A stretch of DNA of 37,404 bases from Planctomycetota bacterium (GCA_019636245.1 JAHBXX010000046.1:1-37404); one strand, 5' to 3'; counted from the stretch's first letter, positions 23,730-33,064 are shown. Translations and numbers: made by a program. The notes: generated by a model not told the origin, from the sequence alone.

Positions 23730-24164
23730 TCACGAACCGACGACGAACTGGAACTGCGCGCGCAGGTCGAGGTCGATGTCGCCGGCCTTCAGGCCCTTGA
23801 TCTCGACGTCGTAGGTGCCGGGCTGCAGCCTCGGGTGGTTCTGGTAGCTGAACACCCAGCGGAAGTCGCGGCTGTTCTTCGCCTGCACGTCGGCGACGGT
23901 GCGCCACGCGTTCGGCGAGATCTCGGTGCCGTCGGGACAGATCAGGCGCACGCCGCCGACGTCGAACGAGACCCGCATGTCGTGGCCGTTGTAGATGCGG
24001 ACCGTCGTGTCCAGCCCCTTGCGCTCGTTCTTGACCTTCAGCACCGTGATGGTGAGGCCGGCGGTCTCGACCGGCGGCCCCTGCGGCGGGCCCTTGCACC
24101 CCGCCGCCGGCAGCAGGAGGGCGAGGCACGACAGCGCGAGACGAACCGGCGGGCGTGGTGGCAT
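23730..24164 (-). CDS. Lipoprotein with immunoglobulin-like beta fold, unknown
   Basis: Protein of 144 residues. The signal (RLALSCLALLLPAAGC) ends in a good lipobox (AAGC), so the mature protein should be lipid-anchored. The rest alternates short beta strands (LTITVLKVKNERKGLDTTVR, MRVSFDVGGVRLICPDGTEI, RWVFSYQNHPRLQPGTYDVE), resembling the DUF4352 / Telokin-like immunoglobulin fold of many bacterial lipoproteins. I cannot give a function. ATG 24164 was chosen because the hydrophobic signal follows directly. Divergent from the ketoreductase gene; the next gene downstream on this strand is the DUF1552 gene. Confidence 0.75.
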   Translation of the reverse strand: MPPRPPVRLALSCLALLLPAAGCKGPPQGPPVETAGLTITVLKVKNERKGLDTTVRIYNGHDMRVSFDVGGVRLICPDGTEISPNAWRTVADVQAKNSRDFRWVFSYQNHPRLQPGTYDVEIKGLKAGDIDLDLRAQFQFVVGS

Positions 24165-24222
24165 CCAGCCGAGTTTCGCGGCCACGCGCCGCCATGCAAG
24201 CCGGAGCCGGCGATCGGCGAAC

Positions 24223-24250
24223 TTGACGACCCCGCGGCGACCGCGATACT
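24223..24250 (+). promoter_or_regulatory. Sigma-70-like promoter of the left polyketide arm
   Basis: TTGACG (24223-24228), a 16-nt spacer, and GATACT (24245-24250): five of six matches to each consensus box. Transcription would start near 24257, about 4 nt before the ATG at 24261, giving an almost leaderless mRNA. The best promoter match I found in the window. Confidence 0.65.
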
Positions 24251-24260
24251 CGCCCGGGCC

Positions 24261-24998
24261 ATGGACGCCGCGCCCCGCACCGGCCGTCGCGCGCTGGTCA
24301 CCGGCGCCAGCCGCGGCATCGGCGCCGCGATCGCCCGCCACCTGGCCGCGGCGGGGCACGCCGTGATCGTCAACTACCGCAGCGACGCCGAGGCCGCCGC
24401 GCGCGTCGTCGCCGGCATCGAGGCCGCGGGCGGCGAGGCGGTGGCGGCACCGTTCGACGTCGCCGACGGCGCCGCCACGGCGGCCGCGATCGACGGCCTG
24501 CTGCAGGACCCGCGGCCGATCGCGATCGTGGTCAACAACGCCGGCATCGCCCGCGACGCGGCGTTCCCGGCGATGACCGCGGACCAATGGCACGCGGTCT
24601 TGCGCACCACGCTCGACGGCTTCTTCCACGTCACCCGTCCGCTGGTGATGCCGATGGTGCAGCGCAAGTGGGGCCGCATCGTCAACCTGTCGTCGATCTC
24701 GGCGCTGCGCGGCAACCGCGGCCAGGCCAACTACGCGGCCGCGAAGGCCGGCATCCTCGGCGCCACCAGGACGCTGGCGATCGAACTCGCCAAGCGCAAG
24801 ATCACCGTGAACGCCGTCGCCCCGGGCCTGATCGAGACCGAGATGATCGCCGGCGTGCCCGAGTTCGTGTTCGAGCAGATCCCGATGCAGCGCGCCGGCA
24901 CGCCCGACGAGGTCGCGGCGCTGGTGGCGTTCCTGTGCTCGGACGCCGCCAGCTACATCACCGGCCAGGTGATCGGCGTCAACGGAGGCTTCCAGTGA
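24261..24998 (+). CDS. 3-ketoacyl-ACP reductase (FabG/ApeQ-like)
   Basis: Short-chain dehydrogenase of 245 residues that reduces 3-ketoacyl-ACP with NADPH. The cofactor motif TGASRGIG is at 14-21, NNAG at 92-95, and the catalytic Ser145, Tyr158 and Lys162 are present (NLSSISALRGNRGQANYAAA). VNAVAPGLIETEM and ASYITGQVIGVNGGF are typical of FabG. It opens an operon with a halogenase-like flavoenzyme, a ketosynthase, a Cys-less ketosynthase homologue and a hotdog dehydratase. That set is the ketoreductase context of aryl polyene pathways (ApeQ), so a dedicated role there is more likely than housekeeping fatty acid synthesis. Start at ATG 24261, close behind the promoter, without Shine-Dalgarno sequence. 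Confidence 0.9.
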   Translation: MDAAPRTGRRALVTGASRGIGAAIARHLAAAGHAVIVNYRSDAEAAARVVAGIEAAGGEAVAAPFDVADGAATAAAIDGLLQDPRPIAIVVNNAGIARDAAFPAMTADQWHAVLRTTLDGFFHVTRPLVMPMVQRKWGRIVNLSSISALRGNRGQANYAAAKAGILGATRTLAIELAKRKITVNAVAPGLIETEMIAGVPEFVFEQIPMQRAGTPDEVAALVAFLCSDAASYITGQVIGVNGGFQ

Positions 24999-26239
24999 GC
25001 GGCGGCACGGCGACGCAATGGGACGTTCTGGTCGTCGGCGCCGGTCCGGCCGGCGCGACGGCGGCCGCGCTGCTGGCGATGGCGGGGCGCCGCGTGCTGG
25101 TGCTCGAGAAGGACGAGTTCCCGCGCTTCCACATCGGCGAGTCGCTGCTGCCGGCCGGACTGCCGGTGCTCGAGCGCCTCGGCGTGCCGACGCCGGCCGA
25201 CACGTTCGTCTACAAGAGCGGCGCCGAGTTCGTGTGCGAGGCGAGCGGGCGCCGCGGCGTGTTCGTGTTCCGCGAGTCGCTGCCGGGCTGCGCGCGCCAT
25301 GCCTGGCACGTCGAGCGCTCGCGCTTCGATCGGACGCTGCGCGACCGGGCGCTGGCGCTCGGCGCCGAGATCCGGCACGGCGAGACGGTCGTCGACGCCG
25401 GCGCGTCGGCCGAACAGGCGTGGCTGAAGACGCGCCACGGCACGTTCACCGGCCGCTACCTGATCGACGCGTCGGGCCAGTCGCGGCTGCTGGCGCGGCG
25501 GCACGGCACGGCCGAACCCTACCACCGGTTCGGCAACTCGTCGGTGTTCACGCACTACGAGGGCCTCGGCGACGCGGCCGTCGCCGAACTCGATCCGCAG
25601 CACAACAACATCCGCATCATGCTGCGCCCCGAGGGCTGGGGCTGGATCATCCCGCTGCCGGGCCGGCGCCTGAGCGTCGGCATGGTCAGCGGCGGCAAGA
25701 TGACCGCCGAGCAGCTCGAGCAGGGCCTGCTGGCCGGGCCGATGGTGCAGCGCCTGACCCAGGGCGCCCGCCGGCTGGAGACGCGCGTGGTCGGCAACTT
25801 CAGCTACAAGAACACCGCGCCGTCGGGGCCGCGCTTCACCGCGATCGGCGACGCCGCGTGCTTCCTCGACCCGGTGTTCTCCTCCGGGGTGACGCTGGCG
25901 CTGCGCGGCGCCGAGGCGGTCGCCGACCGGCTCGTCCCGGCGCTGGCGGACGGCACCGAGGCGGCGCCCGACCTGCTGCAGCAGCACGACGCCGGCATGG
26001 AACGCGCCTACCGCACCTTCGCGGCGCTGATCGACCGCTTCTACCACAGCAACTTCGCCGAACGCATGTTCCTCGGCGACACCAGCGACCAGCCGATGCG
26101 GCGCGGCGTGATGAGCGTGCTCGCCGGCGACGTCTGGCGCACGGGCAACCCGTTCCAGGACATGTTGCTGGCCGCGCGGCGCAACGAACACCATCTGCGT
26201 GCGGGCGCGACCCCGAGGCGGCAGCACGATGCGAACTGA
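24995..26239 (+). CDS. FAD-dependent halogenase-like oxidoreductase (left arm)
   Basis: Flavoprotein of 414 residues. GTG 24995 overlaps the ketoreductase stop (GTGA) and has GGAGG at 24984-24988. The FAD motif GAGPAG is at 15-20, followed by FPRFHIGESLLP (42-53), shared by flavin-dependent halogenases and geranylgeranyl-reductase-like enzymes, and a second FAD contact AIGDAACFLDPVFSSGV (284-299). Two halogenase marks are present: the W-x-W-x-I-P motif (Trp215, Trp217, Ile219, Pro220) and a lysine in the K-x-G-x2-F context (Lys74, YKSGAEF) where the chloramine-forming lysine lies in tryptophan-type halogenases. The protein is shorter than tryptophan halogenases (about 520-540), so it would use a carrier-bound or small substrate, or be an oxidase/reductase that kept the motifs. 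No flavin reductase is in the window. Confidence 0.78.
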   Translation: MSGGTATQWDVLVVGAGPAGATAAALLAMAGRRVLVLEKDEFPRFHIGESLLPAGLPVLERLGVPTPADTFVYKSGAEFVCEASGRRGVFVFRESLPGCARHAWHVERSRFDRTLRDRALALGAEIRHGETVVDAGASAEQAWLKTRHGTFTGRYLIDASGQSRLLARRHGTAEPYHRFGNSSVFTHYEGLGDAAVAELDPQHNNIRIMLRPEGWGWIIPLPGRRLSVGMVSGGKMTAEQLEQGLLAGPMVQRLTQGARRLETRVVGNFSYKNTAPSGPRFTAIGDAACFLDPVFSSGVTLALRGAEAVADRLVPALADGTEAAPDLLQQHDAGMERAYRTFAALIDRFYHSNFAERMFLGDTSDQPMRRGVMSVLAGDVWRTGNPFQDMLLAARRNEHHLRAGATPRRQHDAN

Positions 26240-27398
26240 CCCGCTGCGGGTCACCGACTACGCGGTGCTGAGCGCGCTCGGCGCCGATCGTGCGCAGCAC
26301 CTCGAGGCGCTCGGCGCCGGCCGCAGCGGCCTCGGGCCCGCGCCGTTCGAGCTGCCGTTCACGACCGCCGTCGGCGCCGTCACGGCCGCGCTGCCGGAAC
26401 TGCCCGCCGCGCTGGCGCCGTGGTCGACGCGGCTCGCGCGCATGACGGCGCAGCTGCTGGCGCAGCTCGACGCGCCGCTGCGGCGCGCGCGGCAGCGCTG
26501 GCGGCCCGAGCGCATCGCCGTGCTGCTCGGCACCAGCACCGCCGGCGCCGATTCGACCGAGCGCGCCTACCGCACGTTCGTGCAGACCGGCGCGTTTCCC
26601 GACCGCTACGACTTCCTGCGCCAGCACACGTTCGGCGCGGTGCTGCACGTGGTGCAGGCCCTGACCGGCGCCGCCGGTCCGGCCTGGATGGTGTCGACGG
26701 CCTGCACGTCGAGCGCCAAGCCGTTCGCGTCGGCGCAGCGGCTGATGCAGGCCGGCGCGATCGACGCGGCGATCGTCGGCGGCGTCGACACGCTGTGCCA
26801 GATGACGCTGCACGGCTTCGAGGCGCTGCAGGCGCTCGACCGCGGCGCCTGCCGGCCGTTCGCCAGGGACCGGCTCGGCATCAGCATCGGCGAGGGCGGC
26901 GCGCTGGCGCTGGTCGAACGGCAGGGCGACGCGCGCGTGCTCGTCGAGGGCGTCGGCGAGACCTCGGACGCCTACCACGTCAGCGCGCCGCACCCGGAGG
27001 GCCACGGCGCCCTGGCGGCGATGCGCGAGGCGCTGCAGCAGGCCGGCCGGCGGCCGGCGGACGTCGACCACGTGAACGCGCACGGCACCGGCACGCGGCT
27101 CAACGACAGCGCCGAGGCGAAGGCGATCCGGGCGGTGTTCGAGGACCCGGTGCCGGTGGTGTCGACCAAGGGCTACACCGGCCACACGCTCGGCGCCGCC
27201 GGCGCGATCGAGTTCGTGTTCGCGGCCTGCGCGATCGAGGAGGGCTGGATCCCGCCGTCGCTGGGCGCGGCGCCGCTGGACCCGGAGATCCAGCTGCACG
27301 TGCCGACGGCGGTGCTGCGCACGCCGGTGCGGCGCGCGCTCAGCAACTCGTTCGCGTTCGGTGGCAACAACGTCAGCCTGCTGGTGGCGGCGCCATGA
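26229..27398 (+). CDS. Beta-ketoacyl-ACP synthase (ApeO/FabF-like)
   Basis: Condensing enzyme of 389 residues with a complete Cys-His-His triad: Cys159 (VSTACTSS), His285 (VNAHGTGT) and His319 (GYTGHTLGAAG). ATG 26229 lies inside the previous gene (11-nt overlap). The closing SNSFAFGGNNVSLLV is typical. It is followed, with an ATGA overlap, by a gene for a truncated homologue without the active Cys. In aryl polyene synthesis a catalytic KS (ApeO) pairs with such a partner (ApeC) as a KS/chain-length-factor heterodimer, and these two are probably that pair. The acceptor would be an aryl starter on ACP. Confidence 0.9.
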   Translation: MRTDPLRVTDYAVLSALGADRAQHLEALGAGRSGLGPAPFELPFTTAVGAVTAALPELPAALAPWSTRLARMTAQLLAQLDAPLRRARQRWRPERIAVLLGTSTAGADSTERAYRTFVQTGAFPDRYDFLRQHTFGAVLHVVQALTGAAGPAWMVSTACTSSAKPFASAQRLMQAGAIDAAIVGGVDTLCQMTLHGFEALQALDRGACRPFARDRLGISIGEGGALALVERQGDARVLVEGVGETSDAYHVSAPHPEGHGALAAMREALQQAGRRPADVDHVNAHGTGTRLNDSAEAKAIRAVFEDPVPVVSTKGYTGHTLGAAGAIEFVFAACAIEEGWIPPSLGAAPLDPEIQLHVPTAVLRTPVRRALSNSFAFGGNNVSLLVAAP

Positions 27399-28180
27399 AC
27401 GGGTCGCCGGAGGTCGCGATCCTCGGCGTCGGGCTCTGGCTGCCCGGCTTCCCGACCGCCGCCGCCTGGGCCGCGGGCGCGGCCGACGCCGCCGTCGAGA
27501 AGCCGGTCGGCGCGGCGCTCGACCGCGTCAACCGGCGGCGCGCGAGCCCGCTCGACCGCGCCTTGGCCGACACGGTGGCGGCGGCGGTCGCGCAGGCCGG
27601 CGTCGACGCGGCCACCGTGCCCGTCGTGATCGGCTCGTCGATCGGCGAAGCGGCGACCATGATCGGGCTGCTCGACGAGCTGTGGCGGCACGGCAATCCG
27701 ATGTCGCCGGCCGACTTCACGATGAGCGTGCACAACGCCGCCTCGGGCCTGATCTCGATCTCGACCAGGAACCGCGGCACGACCACGTCGCTGGCGGCCG
27801 ACCACGACACGCCGGCGGCGGCCCTGCTCGAGGGCATCGGTCTGGTGCAGACGCGCGGCGTGCCGGTGGTGGTCGCCTGCGGCGACGAACCGGCGCCGGC
27901 GATGCTGGTGCAGCACGCGCCGCCGTGGTCGATGCTGACGGCGGCCGTCGTGCTGGCGCCGCTGACGGCGACGCCGCACCTCGCCCGGGTCGCCGTCGCG
28001 ACGACCGGCACGGCGACCCTCGGCTTCGACCGCTTCCCGCCGCTGGCGATCGAGAACCCGCAGATCGGCCTCGCCGCCCTGGTGGACGCCGTGCTGCGCC
28101 GGACCGCCGGCGTCGTGCCGTTGGACAACGGCAAGGGCCGCGGCCACCGCGCGGTCGTCGCCCCGGGACCGGCGGCATGA
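27395..28180 (+). CDS. KS-like chain-length-factor protein (ApeC-like)
   Basis: Protein of 261 residues that matches the beta-ketoacyl-synthase N-terminal-domain family Ketoacyl-synt_2 (PF13723) by its hallmark SPADFTMSVHNAASGLISI: Asn114 stands where the catalytic Cys would be. The length is about two-thirds of a full ketosynthase and the C-terminal half with both histidines is missing, so it cannot condense by itself. In aryl polyene systems the equivalent subunit forms a heterodimer with the catalytic KS. It opens and closes with ATGA overlaps (27395-27398 and 28177-28180), consistent with equal production with its neighbours. Confidence 0.87.
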   Translation: MNGSPEVAILGVGLWLPGFPTAAAWAAGAADAAVEKPVGAALDRVNRRRASPLDRALADTVAAAVAQAGVDAATVPVVIGSSIGEAATMIGLLDELWRHGNPMSPADFTMSVHNAASGLISISTRNRGTTTSLAADHDTPAAALLEGIGLVQTRGVPVVVACGDEPAPAMLVQHAPPWSMLTAAVVLAPLTATPHLARVAVATTGTATLGFDRFPPLAIENPQIGLAALVDAVLRRTAGVVPLDNGKGRGHRAVVAPGPAA

Positions 28181-28611
28181 CGCGCTACCCGCCGATCGAG
28201 GACCTGGTGCCGCACGCGCCGCCGGCGCTCGCCGTCGAGGCCCTGGTCGACGCCGGCGACGACCACGCCCACACCCGGCTCGTGGTGCGCGACGGGGGGC
28301 TCCTGGTCGAGCACGGTCGGGTCGACACCGTCGTCGCGCTGGAGTGGATGGCGCAGACCGTCGCGGCCTGCCTGGGCCACGCGGCGTTCCTCGGCGGCAT
28401 CTCGGTGCGCGTCGGCATGGTGGTCGCGTGCCGCCAGCTCACGCTCCTCCGACCCTGGCTCGCCGTCGGCGAACGCTGCGACGTGCGCGTGCGCCGCCTG
28501 CGCGGCACCGACGACATCAGCCACTTCGAAGGCGAGGTGCGCGATGCCCAGGGCGAAGTGGTCGCCACCGCGACGATGACCCTGGTGCACACCGAACGCC
28601 CGCCGCAATGA
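28177..28611 (+). CDS. Hotdog-fold 3-hydroxyacyl-ACP dehydratase (ApeP-like)
   Basis: Protein of 144 residues of the ApeP/FabA-FabZ-like hotdog fold. The N-terminus YPPIEDLVPHAPPALAVE places the catalytic His at 13, and the helix ALEWMAQTVAACLGH places the acidic residue at Glu56. It would remove water from 3-hydroxyacyl-ACP to make the conjugated double bonds of a polyene. In characterised aryl polyene systems ApeP works as a heterodimer with a second dehydratase (ApeI); no second dehydratase is in the window, though the cluster continues past its right edge. Last gene of the left operon, ending at a shared terminator hairpin. Confidence 0.87.
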   Translation: MTRYPPIEDLVPHAPPALAVEALVDAGDDHAHTRLVVRDGGLLVEHGRVDTVVALEWMAQTVAACLGHAAFLGGISVRVGMVVACRQLTLLRPWLAVGERCDVRVRRLRGTDDISHFEGEVRDAQGEVVATATMTLVHTERPPQ

Positions 28612-28619
28612 GCGGCGGG
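28599..28619. terminator. Bidirectional hairpin spanning the dehydratase stop
   Basis: CCCGCCGC (28599-28606) and GCGGCGGG (28612-28619) form a perfect 8-bp stem; the 5-nt loop AATGA includes the stop codon. It lies 2 nt from the convergent lipoprotein stop (28622) and could terminate both transcripts. Confidence 0.55.
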
Positions 28620-28621
28620 GG

Positions 28622-29752
28622 TCAGCGCAGCAGCGCCGCGAGCCTGTCCACGGCGAAGCGCTCGGCGTCGTCGAGCACCTTCGGCGCCGCCTTCTGCAGC
28701 ATCGGGTGCTGGTCGTTCTGCCAGTCGACGACGACGTAGTCGCCCGCCGCCGTGCAGACCGCGACGTGCACGTAGCCTATCCCGCGGTCGCCGATGCCGA
28801 CGTCGACCACGAGCACGTGGTCGGCGCCGGCGGCCTCGGCCGCGGCCGGCGCCGCGGCCCGCAGCCCGCGGGCGAGGTCCCACAGACGCTTCTGTTCGTT
28901 GCTGTCGGCGGCGACCGCGATCGCCGCGCCGCCGGCGACGGCCTGGGCACGGCAACCGAACCGCTGCGCCAGCAGCGCCGCCAGGCGTTCGCTGCTGGCG
29001 GCGTCGTGCCCGGGGTGCACGACGCTCGGCAGCACGGCGAAGCGCGCGTTGGCGATGTTCCGGCGCAGGGCCGCCAGGCGCGGCGCCATCGCCTCGAACT
29101 CGCGCGCCTCGGGGGCGCCCGACAGTTCGCGCCACAGCCGGGCGAAGCGGCCGTCCTGCACCGCCCCCGCCTGGGCCCGCCAGCCGACCCGCGCGAACAG
29201 CCGTTCGGCGACCAGCAGCGAACAGCCCATCGGATCCGGGTCGCGGCCGGCCGTGCGGCGGAACGCGGCGTCGGCGGGCGTCTGCCGGTCGACCAGCACG
29301 ACGTCACCGGCGCCGTCGACGACGCAGAAGCGCACCTCCTGCGGACCGGTCTGCGGCGTGCCGAGGTACTGGGCATAGAGGTGGTGGCGGGCGGCGGCGC
29401 CGGCCGCGACCAAGGCGCGCACATGCGCGCCGAACTGCGCCGGCACGTCCTCCCAGCGACCGTCGGCGGCGACCTCGAACGACGTCGCCGCGACGTCGAG
29501 GTCGGGCATGCCCTGCTTCTCGAGCACGAGCCCGACCGCCTGGGCCACGCGCGGGCTCGGTCGCCCGAGCACCTGGACCGGATGGATCGTCAGCGGCGCC
29601 GGCAGGCCCGCCGCGCGCAGGCGCCCGCAGCGGGCCGCCACGGCGGGATCCTGCGGTCCCTCGGGCTCCTGCGCCGCCGAGCAACCGCCCACCAGGACGG
29701 CCAGCGGCAGACCGACCATCGACCACCACCAGGAACAACGTGTCGTCGTCAT
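28622..29752 (-). CDS. Large lipoprotein, unknown function
   Basis: Protein of 376 residues with a lipoprotein signal (SMVGLPLAVLVGGC, lipobox VGGC). ATG 29752 has GAGG 5 nt upstream; the frame stays open further upstream but that part is Arg/Ser-rich. The mature protein seems to hold two alpha/beta halves, each ending in a strand-rich section: VRFCVVDGAGDVVLVDRQTP with MGCSLLVAERLFARVGW near 190-255, and HVLVVDVGIGDRGIGYVHVA with YVVVDWQND near the end. The alternation recalls CsgG/LpoB- or TolB-N-like lipoproteins, but I cannot assign it. It sits between the two arms of the polyketide cluster and could serve product export or anchoring; that is only position-based. Confidence 0.72.
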   Translation of the reverse strand: MTTTRCSWWWSMVGLPLAVLVGGCSAAQEPEGPQDPAVAARCGRLRAAGLPAPLTIHPVQVLGRPSPRVAQAVGLVLEKQGMPDLDVAATSFEVAADGRWEDVPAQFGAHVRALVAAGAAARHHLYAQYLGTPQTGPQEVRFCVVDGAGDVVLVDRQTPADAAFRRTAGRDPDPMGCSLLVAERLFARVGWRAQAGAVQDGRFARLWRELSGAPEAREFEAMAPRLAALRRNIANARFAVLPSVVHPGHDAASSERLAALLAQRFGCRAQAVAGGAAIAVAADSNEQKRLWDLARGLRAAAPAAAEAAGADHVLVVDVGIGDRGIGYVHVAVCTAAGDYVVVDWQNDQHPMLQKAAPKVLDDAERFAVDRLAALLR

Positions 29753-29765
29753 GCGGACCTCATTT

Positions 29766-29787
29766 TTGTAAGCTTTTACTTTCACAA
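29766..29787. promoter_or_regulatory. AT-rich imperfect palindrome upstream of the lipoprotein
   Basis: TTGTAAGCTTTTACTTTCAC followed by AA is an imperfect inverted repeat (TTGT at 29766-29769, ACAA at 29784-29787) within an AT-rich island (29761-29788) that is exceptional in this GC-rich window. It ends 14 nt before the lipoprotein start and probably acts as its promoter or operator region. Confidence 0.4.
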
Positions 29788-29916
29788 TCGGGCGGGCGCA
29801 AGGTGGCCGCTTCGCCCACGCCCCTGTCGCCGCGCGACCACGCCGGGTCGCGTCCCGCAGCGAGACCGTTGCCAGCGGCCGGCCGGAGCCGCGGCGACGG
29901 GGCATCCGGCGGAGCG

Positions 29917-29925
29917 TGTTACCCT
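29917..29925 (+). promoter_or_regulatory. Extended -10-like TGTTACCCT before malate synthase
   Basis: TGT plus TACCCT (29920-29925) resembles an extended -10. The malate synthase ATG at 29952 is 26 nt further, giving a leader of about 20 nt. It also lies downstream of GTG 29916, which argues against that GTG as translation start. No -35 seen. Confidence 0.4.
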
Positions 29926-29951
29926 GCCCTGTCGCCCACCGCAGACCCCGC

Positions 29952-31565
29952 ATGAGCACGCCTCCGAACGCCCCGCCCCTGCCCGGCCAGCTGGCCGGCA
30001 TCGAGATCCTGGCCCCGGTGCCGGCCGGCCTCGACGCCGTGCTCTCCCCGGCCGCGCTGGCCTTCGTCGCCGACCTGCAGCGACGCTTCGGCGCCCGCCG
30101 CCAGGAACTGCTGGCGCGCCGCCAGGACGTGCTGCGCCAGCTCGCGGCCGGCGCGCGGCCGGACTTCCTGCCGGCGACCGCGGCCGTTCGCGCCGGCGAC
30201 TGGCGCATCGCGCCGGTGCCGGCCGAACTGCAGGACAGGCGCGTCGAGATCACCGGCCCCGTCGACCGCAAGATGATCATCAACGCCCTGAACAGCGGCG
30301 CCAGCGTGTTCATGGCCGACTTCGAGGACAGCTGCGCGCCGACCTGGCGGAACGTGCTCGAGGGCCAGCAGAACCTCGCCGACGCCGTGCGGCGCACGAT
30401 CACCTTCGCCGACGGCGGCAGACACTACGCGCTCGCCGAGCGCCCCGCCGTGCTGTTCGTGCGGCCGCGCGGCTGGCACCTCGACGAGAAGCACGTGCGC
30501 ATCGACGGCGAGCCGTGCTCGGCGTCGCTGTTCGACTTCGGTCTGTTCCTGTTCCACAACGCCCGCGAGCAGCTCGCGCGCGGCACCGCGCCCTACTTCT
30601 ACCTGCCGAAGCTGGAGAGCCACCTCGAGGCACGGCTGTGGAACGACGTGTTCCTGCACGCCCAGCAGGCGCTCGGCATCGCCCGCGGCACCATCAAGGC
30701 GACGGTGCTGATCGAGACGATCCTCGCCGCGTTCGAGATGGACGAGATCCTCCACGAGCTGCGCGAGCACTCGGCCGGACTGAACTGCGGCCGCTGGGAC
30801 TACATCTTCTCGTTCATCAAGAAGCTCGCCCACGACCCGGCCTGCGTGCTGCCCGATCGCGGCACCGTGACGATGGAGCAGCACTTCCTGCGCAGCTACA
30901 GCCGGCTCCTGATCGAGACCTGCCACCGGCGCGGCGCGCACGCGATGGGCGGCATGGCGGCGCAGATCCCGATCAAGCACGACGCGGCGGCGAACGAGCG
31001 CGCGCTGGCCAAGGTGCGCGCCGACAAGCGCCGCGAAGCCTACGACGGTCACGACGGCACCTGGGTCGCCCACCCGGGCCTGGTGGCCGTCGCGCGTGAG
31101 CAGTTCGACCCCGTGCTCGGCGAACGGCCGAACCAGCTGCACGTCCGCCACCCGCGGCTGCAGATCACGCGCGACGACCTGCTGCGCGTGCCGACGGGAC
31201 CGATCACCGAGGCCGGCCTGCGCCAGAACCTGACCGTCGGCGTGCGCTACCTCGAGGCCTGGCTGCGCGGCAGCGGCTGCGTGCCGATCTTCCACCTGAT
31301 GGAGGACGCGGCGACCGCCGAGATCTCGCGCGCGCAGGTCTGGCAGTGGCTGCGGCACGGCGCCCGGCTCGACGACGGCCGCGTCGTCGACGCGACGCTG
31401 GTGCGGCTCACGCTGGCGGACGAACTCGCGCGCATCCGCGCCGAACTCGGCGCCGAGCGCTTCGCGCAGGGGCGCTTCGCCGCGGCCGCGCGGCTGTTCG
31501 AGTCGCTGCTGCTCGCCGACACACTGCCCGAGTGGCTGACGGTGCCCGCCTACGCGCACCTCTGA
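29952..31565 (+). CDS. aceB: Malate synthase (AceB type)
   Basis: Enzyme of 537 residues that condenses glyoxylate with acetyl-CoA to malate, the second step of the glyoxylate shunt. It matches malate synthase A in length and landmarks: MIINALNSGASVFMADFEDS with the catalytic region, RPRGWHLDEKHV, IKATVLIETILAAFEMDEIL, GRWDYIFSFIKK, AMGGMAAQIPIK and the C-terminal MEDAATAEISRAQVWQW. ATG 29952 is chosen; a GTG 36 nt upstream would add residues not matching the family. Isocitrate lyase follows 79 nt downstream on the same strand, so both shunt enzymes are probably cotranscribed. Confidence 0.95.
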   Translation: MSTPPNAPPLPGQLAGIEILAPVPAGLDAVLSPAALAFVADLQRRFGARRQELLARRQDVLRQLAAGARPDFLPATAAVRAGDWRIAPVPAELQDRRVEITGPVDRKMIINALNSGASVFMADFEDSCAPTWRNVLEGQQNLADAVRRTITFADGGRHYALAERPAVLFVRPRGWHLDEKHVRIDGEPCSASLFDFGLFLFHNAREQLARGTAPYFYLPKLESHLEARLWNDVFLHAQQALGIARGTIKATVLIETILAAFEMDEILHELREHSAGLNCGRWDYIFSFIKKLAHDPACVLPDRGTVTMEQHFLRSYSRLLIETCHRRGAHAMGGMAAQIPIKHDAAANERALAKVRADKRREAYDGHDGTWVAHPGLVAVAREQFDPVLGERPNQLHVRHPRLQITRDDLLRVPTGPITEAGLRQNLTVGVRYLEAWLRGSGCVPIFHLMEDAATAEISRAQVWQWLRHGARLDDGRVVDATLVRLTLADELARIRAELGAERFAQGRFAAAARLFESLLLADTLPEWLTVPAYAHL

Positions 31566-31576
31566 GCCGAACGTCC

Positions 31577-31628
31577 TCTCCCTCGTCCCTCTCCCTCGTC
31601 CCTCTCCCTCGTCCCTCTCCCTCGTCCC
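31577..31628 (+). repeat. Four exact 13-bp pyrimidine-rich tandem repeats
   Basis: The unit TCTCCCTCGTCCC occurs four times in a row without mismatch (31577-31589, 31590-31602, 31603-31615, 31616-31628) in the 79-nt space between malate synthase and isocitrate lyase. Apart from one G per unit the plus strand is all pyrimidine. The isocitrate lyase start is 16 nt after the last copy and has no Shine-Dalgarno sequence. Copy number could vary by slippage. Confidence 0.9.
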
Positions 31629-31644
31629 GCTCTTTCCCGAACCC

Positions 31645-32967
<1,323 letters not shown>

Positions 32968-33009
32968 TCGCGGCGGCGGCGGTTACGCCCCGCCATCGCC
33001 GGCCGACGG

Positions 33010-33042
33010 CCCGGCAGGTGCTCGCAGGCCGCACCTGCCGGG
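33010..33042 (+). terminator. Strong hairpin after isocitrate lyase
   Basis: CCCGGCAGGTGC (33010-33021) and GCACCTGCCGGG (33031-33042) pair perfectly around a 9-nt loop, with four more pairs possible outside (CCGA 33003-33006, TCGG 33043-33046) after a 3-nt bulge. It lies 43 nt after the isocitrate lyase stop and 23 nt from the stop of the convergent small Lys-rich gene, so it may end both. Confidence 0.65.
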
Positions 33043-33064
33043 TCGGTCGACGGACGTCGCGCGA

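Noticed and set aside
22106..24260. Integrated genomic island at tRNA-Arg
   Set aside because: Only a 97-nt offset between 3'-end copies, no integrase or phage gene in the window; reported only as a possible scar.
24995..26239. Geranylgeranyl reductase as primary call for the left-arm flavoprotein
   Set aside because: The HIGES region is shared, but W-x-W-x-I-P and the K-x-G lysine, plus pigment-cluster context, fit a halogenase-like enzyme better; kept as an alternative.
29916..29951. GTG start 36 nt upstream of malate synthase ATG
   Set aside because: The added residues do not fit the family and the GTG lies at or before the likely -10 element.
31577..31628. CRISPR array
   Set aside because: Units are 13 bp, directly adjacent and without spacers; this is a simple tandem repeat. 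No CRISPR-like array was seen elsewhere.
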